NCBI GenBank assembly: GCA_002348905.1
Contig: DEBW01000029.1
Span: 6,134 to 15,978, forward strand
Direction: 5' to 3'
Source: Ruminococcus flavefaciens
Lineage (GTDB): Bacteria > Bacillota > Clostridia > Oscillospirales > Ruminococcaceae
DNA length: 9,845 nucleotides
Each line of letters starts with the position of its first letter. Positions within the stretch are counted from its first letter, which is position 1. Positions 1 to 5,442 of the stretch are shown here, piece after piece. The notes under the pieces are model-generated. The model saw only the letters and a list, made by a program, of their open reading frames with translations. It had not been told where the DNA came from and did not search any database. The position numbers and the translations under genes were made by a program.

Positions 1-1086
1 AACCATACCGACCACCAGCACGGCTGTGTTATCGCAGCAGCAGTAAACCTCGATGTTATCGCACTTGTACACTTCAATGACGAGGGTATCATACGCATAA
101 AGTCAGAGGGATATCCGCCAAACGAGATAGACCTTTCCGACCTCAGCCCTGTCGAGGAGGAAAAAGGCACTTCAGCTGCTATAATAAGAGGCATTGCTGC
201 GAAATTTGCTGAAATGGGAGTTGAAACAGGCGGTTTTGAAGCCTATGCGACTTCTGATGTTCTCGGCGGAAGCGGACTTTCTTCATCGGCTGCTTTTGAG
301 GTGCTTATAGGTACTATCATTGACCAATACTACAATGAAGGCAGAGCCGGAGCAGTAGAGATAGCCAAAATAGGACAGTACGCTGAAAACGTGTATTTCG
401 GCAAGGCAAGCGGACTTATGGATCAGATGGTAAGTTCGGTCGGCGGATTTGTTGCGATAGACTTCAATGATCCGGATGAACCTGTGATAGAGCCGGTATC
501 CTTCGATTTTTCCGGCGCAGGCTACAGCCTTTGCATCACCGACACAAAGGGCAGCCACTCCGACCTTACTGATGATTATGTGGCTGTACCGGCTGAGATG
601 AAGAGCGTTGCAGCTGCTCTCGGTAAAGAGTATCTCCGTGATGTCTCAGCTGACGAATTTTATAAGAAACTGCCGGAGCTAAGAAAGATATGCTCTGACC
701 GTGCTATACTCCGTGCAGCTCATTTCTTTGACGAGAATGAGAGAGCGGTTGCTGAGGGAGAAGCTCTCAGCAGGGGAGACTTAGAGGAGTTTTTCCGCCT
801 TGTGAACGAATCCGGAACTTCTTCCGCTGAACTTCTGCAAAACCTCTATTCAGCGAAAAATCCGCTTGTTCAGCCGATACCGCTTGCGATAATGCTAAGT
901 AAGAGGATACTTGCCGGAAACGGTGCAGTAAGAGTTCACGGCGGAGGTTTTGCCGGTACTATACAGGCTTTTGTGCCTGCTTATCTCGGAGAGACTTATG
1001 CCGCTGAAATGGACAGGGTATTCGGCTGTGGAAGCTGTCACATACTCAGCATACGTCCTGTTGGCGGAACAGAAATAACTATCTGA
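1..1086 (+). CDS. Galactokinase-family GHMP kinase, 5' end cut by the window
   Basis: The reading frame is open from base 1 to a TGA at 1084-1086, giving 361 visible residues; roughly 40-70 N-terminal residues lie outside the window if it has usual galactokinase length. Visible family features are the sugar-binding segment GNHTDHQHG-like at codons 1-8 (NHTDHQHG), the phosphate-binding loop GLSSSAA at codons 92-98, the GLMDQM motif with the presumed catalytic Asp at codon 141, and the C-terminal VHGGGFAGT motif near codon 313. Family knowledge: ATP-dependent C1 phosphorylation of galactose in the cytoplasm, first step of the Leloir pathway. Oddity: classical galactokinases have Glu before His-Thr-Asp (GEHTDY), and this residue contacts the sugar; here it is Asn. 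The usual Tyr-Asn-x-Arg segment is also not obvious. Substrate may therefore differ from galactose, so I give no symbol. A cardiolipin synthase follows 22 bp later, suggesting cotranscription. Confidence 0.9.
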   Translation, partial: NHTDHQHGCVIAAAVNLDVIALVHFNDEGIIRIKSEGYPPNEIDLSDLSPVEEEKGTSAAIIRGIAAKFAEMGVETGGFEAYATSDVLGGSGLSSSAAFEVLIGTIIDQYYNEGRAGAVEIAKIGQYAENVYFGKASGLMDQMVSSVGGFVAIDFNDPDEPVIEPVSFDFSGAGYSLCITDTKGSHSDLTDDYVAVPAEMKSVAAALGKEYLRDVSADEFYKKLPELRKICSDRAILRAAHFFDENERAVAEGEALSRGDLEEFFRLVNESGTSSAELLQNLYSAKNPLVQPIPLAIMLSKRILAGNGAVRVHGGGFAGTIQAFVPAYLGETYAAEMDRVFGCGSCHILSIRPVGGTEITI

Positions 1087-1090
1087 CACG

Positions 1091-1100
1091 AAAGGAGGAG
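1091..1100 (+). promoter_or_regulatory. Ribosome binding site fixing a TTG start
   Basis: AAAGGAGGAG ends 8 bases before the TTG at 1109-1111. This near-perfect Shine-Dalgarno sequence supports the TTG as the start of the cardiolipin synthase gene, rather than an internal ATG such as the one at 1139 (Met11). Confidence 0.8.
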
Positions 1101-1108
1101 TTCAGCAA

Positions 1109-2674
1109 TTGAACGGGAATGAAGATATCATCAATCTTATGCCGAAAAAGAAAAAGAGCTTCCTGAGGCTTATTTTCAGCCGTGCATTTCTAATAATCAT
1201 GCTTCTTGTACTGCAATTGCTGATACTTGTCTCGGCGTATCTCTCATTCTGGGAGTATCAGTATGTGCGGCTGTTTTTGCAGGTATTCTCGGTAATAATG
1301 GTGTTTTATCTGTTCAACTGCAATATGGAATCCTCGGCAAAGCTTACATGGCTGGTAATAATAATGTTCACGCCTGTGCCGGGAGCTATTCTGCTTCTGC
1401 TTACTCAGCGTGATGTAGGGCATATCGCCATAAAAAAGCGTGTAGCTGCCGCTATTGATGCAAGCCGTCACAAACTCCGCCACAAAAAGGAGATAATGCA
1501 GCTTCCGGAGCTGTGCATTTCAGGTATGGACGACCTCTGCCGCTATGTCAACAGAACCGGAGATTTCCCGATATACGACAATACCGATGTTGTGTATTTC
1601 CCACTTGGCGAGCATAAATTCAACGCTCTCATTACTGAGCTTGAAAAGGCTGAAAAATTCATTTTCATGGAGTATTTCATCATTGATGAAGGCTATATGT
1701 GGGGAAAAATACTCGGCATACTCAAACGCAAGGCAGAGCAGGGAGTAGATATCAGGGTAATGTACGACGGTATGTGCGAGATGTCAACTCTCAGCCACGA
1801 TTACCCTCGCAGACTTGCTTCACTTGGCATAAAATGCAAGGCTTTTGCTCCGATACTGCCGTTCCTTTCAACCTACTACAACTACCGTGACCACCGAAAA
1901 ATACTTGTCATTGACGGAAAAGTTGCCTTTAACGGCGGTATAAACCTCGCTGACGAATATATCAACCGCCGTGAGAGATTCGGTCACTGGAAGGACAGTG
2001 CAGTTATGCTCAGAGGCGAAGCTGTGCGGAGTTTTACACTTATGTTCCTGCAAATGTGGAATATTTCCGAGCGTGAACCTCAGTGGGACAAATGGCTGTA
2101 TGCTCCGGTAGATAAAAGCTACGTTAACGGCTATGTTATGCCGTATGCGGACTGTCCGCTCGATTCTGACAAGGTGGGCGAGAACGTTTACATCGACATT
2201 CTCAATCGTGCTACGGACTACGTTCACATCATGACACCGTACCTCATACTTGACGGAGAGCTTGAAAATTCCCTTAAATTTGCTGCCGAGCGTGGCATCG
2301 ACATAAAGATAATACTCCCCGGTATACCGGACAAAAAGGGAGCTTACGCCCTTGCAAAAACTCACTACAGGGAGCTTATCCGGTCGGGAGTTGAGATATA
2401 CGAGTATACGCCTGGTTTCGTACATTCAAAGGTGTTTGTCTGCGACGATGAAAAAGCGGTAGTAGGCTCGATAAACCTTGACTACCGCAGTCTTTACCAC
2501 CATTTTGAGTGTGCGACTTATATGTACCGGACAAGCTGCATACTCGACATTGAAAAGGATTTTCAGCATACTCTCGCACAGTGCCGTATGGTAACTCCGG
2601 AGACTATCAAAAATGAAAAGCTTTCCTATAAGTTTGCCGGTCAGCTTTTGAAACTGGTCGCACCGCTGTTTTAA
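1109..2674 (+). CDS. cls: Cardiolipin synthase (phospholipase D superfamily, membrane protein)
   Basis: The product has 521 residues, usual for bacterial cardiolipin synthases. The N-terminus carries a basic patch (KKKK, residues 13-16) followed by hydrophobic segments at about 26-48, 52-70 and 79-99, expected to anchor the enzyme in the cytoplasmic membrane. Two phospholipase D HKD motifs are intact: H262-R-K264 with D269, followed by GGIN, and H439-S-K441 with D446, followed by GSIN. In this family the two His residues form one active site that transfers a phosphatidyl group between two phosphatidylglycerol molecules, giving cardiolipin and glycerol. The start is TTG with an excellent ribosome site. 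It lies 22 bp after the kinase gene with no visible promoter or terminator between, so it is probably cotranscribed with it. A strong terminator follows at 2820. A different transphosphatidylase of the same fold cannot be excluded, but order and length fit Cls well. Confidence 0.93.
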   Translation: MNGNEDIINLMPKKKKSFLRLIFSRAFLIIMLLVLQLLILVSAYLSFWEYQYVRLFLQVFSVIMVFYLFNCNMESSAKLTWLVIIMFTPVPGAILLLLTQRDVGHIAIKKRVAAAIDASRHKLRHKKEIMQLPELCISGMDDLCRYVNRTGDFPIYDNTDVVYFPLGEHKFNALITELEKAEKFIFMEYFIIDEGYMWGKILGILKRKAEQGVDIRVMYDGMCEMSTLSHDYPRRLASLGIKCKAFAPILPFLSTYYNYRDHRKILVIDGKVAFNGGINLADEYINRRERFGHWKDSAVMLRGEAVRSFTLMFLQMWNISEREPQWDKWLYAPVDKSYVNGYVMPYADCPLDSDKVGENVYIDILNRATDYVHIMTPYLILDGELENSLKFAAERGIDIKIILPGIPDKKGAYALAKTHYRELIRSGVEIYEYTPGFVHSKVFVCDDEKAVVGSINLDYRSLYHHFECATYMYRTSCILDIEKDFQHTLAQCRMVTPETIKNEKLSYKFAGQLLKLVAPLF

Positions 2675-2708
2675 ATTAAATATATTCAGTCTGCAAATAA
2701 ACTTTATA

Positions 2709-2787
2709 TTGTAGGGACGACCATTGGTCGTCCGTGCAACAGATTGTATACTTGTTATTTGCGGACGGCGAATCGCCGTCCCTACAA
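2709..2787. repeat. Double-hairpin palindromic repeat with terminal inverted repeats (REP/MITE-like)
   Basis: A 79-bp unit is bounded by perfect 11-bp inverted repeats, TTGTAGGGACG at 2709-2719 and CGTCCCTACAA at 2777-2787. Inside it are two separate perfect hairpins, each with an 8-bp stem and 3-base loop: GGACGACC / GGTCGTCC around ATT (2715-2733) and GGACGGCG / CGCCGTCC around AAT (2763-2781). The 29 bases between (2734-2762) are AT-rich. It sits in the non-coding gap between two converging genes, a typical place for short palindromic repeats. From memory, similar GTAGGGACG-type palindromes are scattered in Clostridia and other bacteria; I cannot verify copy number here. It encodes no protein, so any mobility would need a transposase acting in trans. 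Confidence 0.75.
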
Positions 2788-2819
2788 AAAGTAAAATTTT
2801 AAGTGAATCATAGTAGTAA

Positions 2820-2847
2820 GGGCGCTTTCTGAGCGCCCGTTGTTTTT
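2820..2847 (+). terminator. Rho-independent terminator after the cardiolipin synthase gene
   Basis: GGGCGCT (2820-2826) pairs perfectly with AGCGCCC (2832-2838) around a 5-base loop, and is followed by GTTGTTTTT. This fits termination of the kinase / cardiolipin synthase transcript, about 145 bp after the stop and beyond the palindromic repeat. On the opposite strand no T-run follows the hairpin, so it should work mainly in the plus direction. Confidence 0.75.
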
Positions 2848-2892
2848 ATATAAATTTTAAGCTGGCATGGTGTGTGTTAATAAAATATATCC

Positions 2893-2906
2893 TATGCAGT
2901 CGCATA
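2893..2906 (-). terminator. Weak candidate terminator after the exporter gene
   Basis: TATGC and GCATA form a 5-bp stem around a 4-base loop just past the exporter stop codon. On the minus strand it is followed by GGATATATTTTATT, a poor T-tract. It is short and could be chance; no better terminator for the exporter was found before the repeat at 2787. Confidence 0.25.
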
Positions 2907-2911
2907 AATTA

Positions 2912-4234
2912 TCAGCTGCTCTTTCTGAAATTAGTATCAGTGAATATTCTTGCAAAGATAAGTCCGAGCGGAAGTGAACATACTATCAACGCTGCCTTGC
3001 AGAGCCATAAACCTCCGGTTGAGATATCATTCTGAGCAATGAAGTATATACCTTTATACATGAACATACCGGGTACCATGATAACTATTGACGGCACAGT
3101 AAGTGTTATACGTGGATATCCAATATAACGTTTTATAGCTGATGCCATAAGTCCGGCAGAAAGTGCTCCGATAAATGCGGCAAAGCTGACCGGTATAGAA
3201 GTGAAGTCGATGAGTTCAAGTCTGAGAGTATTGGCTATCATACCTATCATTCCGGCGGTAAATGCCATTTTTCTTGTACTGTTGAACATGAGTGAGAAGC
3301 CGTAAACTCCGCAGAAGCTTGTTACAAGCCTAAAAACGAGCATGAGTACCGGAGATATATCCATTGCTTCAAAGTCTGAGGGTGAGAAGCTGAACAGGGT
3401 AGCGGTTATCCAGCCTGTGAGGGTTGCCATTGCGATTATCAGCAGGGCGTATGTCACACGTTCAAGACCTGAGCGCAGGTCGAGCTTGGAGAGGTCGATA
3501 CCGCCGGTTATAAGAGGGAATCCGGGGATAACAAAGAGCATCGAGCATATATATCCTGCCTGATGTATCTCGGAAACTCCGAAAAGTATTTCAGCAAGTT
3601 TTATGAGGAGTACATATGTACAGCAGGCTGAGGCAACTCCGGCTGTGACGTTTCCGAAGAGGGTTATATGCTGTTCAAGGAGCTTTTTGCGTATGAAGTT
3701 TCCGATGCCGGCACCGAAAAATGCACATATCATCTCGACTATTCCTCCGCCAAGCAGGAATGTGAACGCACAGCAGGCGAGTGCTGATGCAAGACCAAGA
3801 TTCCATGCCTTGTAGTTTGCAGGCATAGTACCGAGTTTGTCGAGTATGCGGTGGAACTGCTCTATCGAGTACTTGTCCGCACGTTCAGCAAAACCGTCAG
3901 TGAAGGATTCGAGAGAGTTGAGTTTGTCGGTATTGACACCTGTGGTATTGATAGATAGTGCGTTTGTGAAGGTTTCTCCCTTGTCAGCACAGGTATACTC
4001 TATCGAAAGAAGACCGATATCCGCATTGCAGGTTATGCCCAGACCACGGGCTATCTTGTTCATGGACGCTCTGACACGCCATGCGCCTGTGCCGACTGAA
4101 AGCATGAGAAGTCCCACTCTGCCTACGAGTGAAGCTTTTTCTTTCAGTCCTGCCTGAGAAGCCGGACAGGTGCTTTCAGAGGTTATCATGTCCTGCCATT
4201 CGATAGTCATATGCTGTTTTCTGAATTTGCCCAT
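2912..4234 (-). CDS. ThrE-type threonine/serine exporter family membrane protein
   Basis: The product has 440 residues and looks like a fusion of the two halves of the ThrE family in one chain. Residues about 35-140 form a soluble N-terminal region, including the family-like stretch GLLMLSVGTGAWRVRASMNK (41-60). Then come roughly ten hydrophobic segments from about 144 to 430, with conserved-looking loops PGFPLITGGIDL (238-248) and VPSIVIMVPGMFMYKG (380-395). Characterised members export threonine and serine using the proton gradient; many clostridial relatives are split into two genes, whereas this one is whole. Start: ATG at 4234-4232, preceded on the minus strand by AAAGGAGT at good spacing, with a well-formed promoter 27 or so bases upstream. 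It is transcribed alone and divergently from the XRE regulator. The substrate is inferred from the family only; members of this fold may export other small molecules. Confidence 0.87.
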   Translation of the reverse strand: MGKFRKQHMTIEWQDMITSESTCPASQAGLKEKASLVGRVGLLMLSVGTGAWRVRASMNKIARGLGITCNADIGLLSIEYTCADKGETFTNALSINTTGVNTDKLNSLESFTDGFAERADKYSIEQFHRILDKLGTMPANYKAWNLGLASALACCAFTFLLGGGIVEMICAFFGAGIGNFIRKKLLEQHITLFGNVTAGVASACCTYVLLIKLAEILFGVSEIHQAGYICSMLFVIPGFPLITGGIDLSKLDLRSGLERVTYALLIIAMATLTGWITATLFSFSPSDFEAMDISPVLMLVFRLVTSFCGVYGFSLMFNSTRKMAFTAGMIGMIANTLRLELIDFTSIPVSFAAFIGALSAGLMASAIKRYIGYPRITLTVPSIVIMVPGMFMYKGIYFIAQNDISTGGLWLCKAALIVCSLPLGLIFARIFTDTNFRKSS

Positions 4235-4267
4235 AATTTACTCCTTTTTGATTTATTCCAACTCAAC

Positions 4268-4296
4268 ATTATAACACAATAGGTCTACAGCTTCAA
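4268..4296 (-). promoter_or_regulatory. Promoter of the exporter gene (extended -10)
   Basis: Reading the minus strand: -35 TTGAAG (4296-4291), a 17-base spacer, then the consensus -10 TATAAT (4273-4268) preceded by TGT, making an extended -10 TGnTATAAT. Transcription would begin near 4261 and leave a leader of about 27 bases before the ATG, room for the AAAGGAGT ribosome site only. Confidence 0.75.
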
Positions 4297-4307
4297 CTAT
4301 AAAATAT

Positions 4308-4321
4308 GAATATCAGTATTC
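4308..4321. promoter_or_regulatory. Possible operator: inverted repeat between divergent promoters
   Basis: GAATA (4308-4312) and TATTC (4317-4321) form a perfect 5-bp inverted repeat around TCAG. It lies 11 bases upstream of the exporter -35 box and about 100 bases from the regulator promoter. Dyads of this size suit XRE dimers, but in AT-rich DNA such a short repeat can occur by chance. Confidence 0.25.
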
Positions 4322-4374
4322 TCTTTACGGCATAAATGAAATTGTTAAGAAACAGATATATTATGTTCACAATT

Positions 4375-4385
4375 AGTTAATAACT
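4375..4385. promoter_or_regulatory. Possible operator: AGTTA-A-TAACT dyad
   Basis: A perfect 5-bp inverted repeat with one central base lies 35 bases upstream of the -35 box of the regulator/cellulase promoter. This would suit an activator or autoregulatory site. No second copy with the same half-sites was seen in the intergenic region, so support is weak. Confidence 0.2.
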
Positions 4386-4420
4386 CAACTGTAGGTTGTA
4401 AAAAGTAAAGATAGATTCGC

Positions 4421-4449
4421 TTGTAATCAACGTATGGATGTGTTATAAT
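4421..4449 (+). promoter_or_regulatory. Promoter of the regulator-cellulase unit (extended -10)
   Basis: -35 TTGTAA (4421-4426), a 17-base spacer, and a consensus -10 TATAAT (4444-4449) preceded by TGT, giving an extended -10. Transcription would begin near 4456, leaving a leader of about 78 bases before the ATG at 4534. The leader holds a small inverted repeat TGATG-ATCG-CATCA (4501-4514) immediately before the ribosome site, and an 8-base direct repeat TCAAATGG (4487-4494 and 4512-4519). This is the only convincing promoter seen upstream of the cellulase. Confidence 0.8.
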
Positions 4450-4516
4450 ACAAGTAAAGCAAAAACAAATACAGTTTATTGCATACTCAAATGGTTTTCA
4501 TGATGATCGCATCAAA

Positions 4517-4523
4517 TGGAGGG
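4517..4523 (+). promoter_or_regulatory. Ribosome binding site that decides the regulator start
   Basis: TGGAGGG ends 10 bases before the ATG at 4534. The upstream in-frame ATG at 4516 overlaps this Shine-Dalgarno sequence and has none of its own, so 4534 is the better start. This also makes the protein begin MKLSFSENL, a normal XRE N-terminus. Confidence 0.75.
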
Positions 4524-4533
4524 TACTTTCAAA

Positions 4534-5400
4534 ATGAAGTTGAGCTTCAGTGAAAATCTCGTCAGATACAGGAAAAGAGCCGGTCTTACACAACAGCAGC
4601 TTGCACAGAAGCTTTCTATAACACCGCAGGCTGTTTCCAAGTGGGAAAAAGGCAGCTATCCCGACTGTGAATTGCTTCCTAAACTTTCACAGATACTCGA
4701 TGTCTCACTCGATGTTCTCTTCGGACTTAAAGACGAAGACGGAAAAGTAAGCCTCAATACCGCAGTCCTCGGTGAGCTTGACAAGCTGGATGAATCCGAA
4801 AAAGGCAAGAGAGCTATGGAGCTTTTCTATACTATGCTCTGCGCTTTCAAATCAGGCACAAGCCCTGAACACGCCGGACTTCCCGAAAGCTTTACCCGTG
4901 AGACCTATGCACAGCTCCGCACAGATTTCGAGCTTGCTATTGCAAGACTTAATCCGGATATGCAGTACCTTTGCTTCATGCGTATACCGGAGGACGGCAT
5001 CAACAGCTATTTTTCAATAGAACCCCGTCTGCTCGAACTCTTTTCACTGCTTTCAGATGAGAACGCTATGCGGGTGATATCCTACGCTGAGACACTCAGC
5101 AGGAATAACATCCTTACTAAAGAATGCATCTCTAAGGAACTCTCGATGTCCTATGAAACGGTTTCGGAAATCGTCGACAGGTGCGAGAAATTAGGCATCA
5201 TGTGGCAGTTAACAGCTAATACCGGAGGAGAGACCTTCCCGATATTCGGCTATGTCCACAACGTACCTCTCGTCGGCATACTTACCCTCGCCAAATCCCT
5301 GGTAAATTATGTATCATTCCCTGATCCGGACATAGATACATGGAAGAGAGCGCCTTTCAGAATACACACACAGGATACAAATGAAGAAAAAGAAACATAA
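4534..5400 (+). CDS. XRE-family transcriptional regulator with a probable second winged-helix domain
   Basis: From ATG 4534 the product has 288 residues. Residues 5-60 are a classical Cro/C1-type helix-turn-helix (HTH at about 19-39, GLTQQQLAQKLSITPQAVSK then WEKG), giving sequence-specific DNA binding. The middle region (65-165) is not recognised. Residues about 166-225 read like an ArsR/MarR-type winged helix: a helix around LSDENAMRVISYAETL, then ILTKECISKELSMSYETVSE and a following helix ending EKLGIM. The last 60 residues end in an acidic tail. There is no transmembrane segment, so it is cytoplasmic. The cellulase starts 42 bp after its stop with no T-tailed terminator and no good promoter between, so the two are probably one transcript. 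This makes it a candidate regulator of the GH44 gene and of itself; activator or repressor cannot be told. The XRE assignment is firm, the second domain is inference from residue pattern. Confidence 0.88.
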   Translation: MKLSFSENLVRYRKRAGLTQQQLAQKLSITPQAVSKWEKGSYPDCELLPKLSQILDVSLDVLFGLKDEDGKVSLNTAVLGELDKLDESEKGKRAMELFYTMLCAFKSGTSPEHAGLPESFTRETYAQLRTDFELAIARLNPDMQYLCFMRIPEDGINSYFSIEPRLLELFSLLSDENAMRVISYAETLSRNNILTKECISKELSMSYETVSEIVDRCEKLGIMWQLTANTGGETFPIFGYVHNVPLVGILTLAKSLVNYVSFPDPDIDTWKRAPFRIHTQDTNEEKET

Positions 5401-5423
5401 GAGCCTTCTGCACAGGTTCTTAT
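5397..5423 (+). other. Intercistronic stem-loop overlapping the regulator stop codon
   Basis: ATAAGAGCC (5397-5405) pairs with GGTTCTTAT (5415-5423) over 9 bp with one G-U pair, around a 9-base loop. It includes the TAA stop and is followed by ATCAGAGGAGG, the cellulase ribosome site, not by a T-run. It is thus not a canonical terminator. It may act as a processing or stability element that lets the cellulase message outlast the regulator part, or it may be chance. Confidence 0.45.
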
Positions 5424-5442
5424 AATCAGAGGAGGAAAAAAC

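Noticed and set aside
1868..2425. Open frame of 185 codons antisense to the cardiolipin synthase
   Set aside because: It overlaps both HKD coding segments or the region between them and has no independent support.
2709..2787. tRNA, riboswitch or insertion sequence remnant
   Set aside because: The structure is two simple hairpins without a cloverleaf, conserved aptamer motifs or any transposase coding trace.
4391..4400. Small inverted repeat CAAC/GTTG near 4387-4399
   Set aside because: Only a 4-bp stem; expected by chance in AT-rich DNA.
4500..4553. Upstream reading frame of 17 codons overlapping the regulator start
   Set aside because: It starts with two ATG codons but has no ribosome site and its product has no recognisable feature; probably chance.
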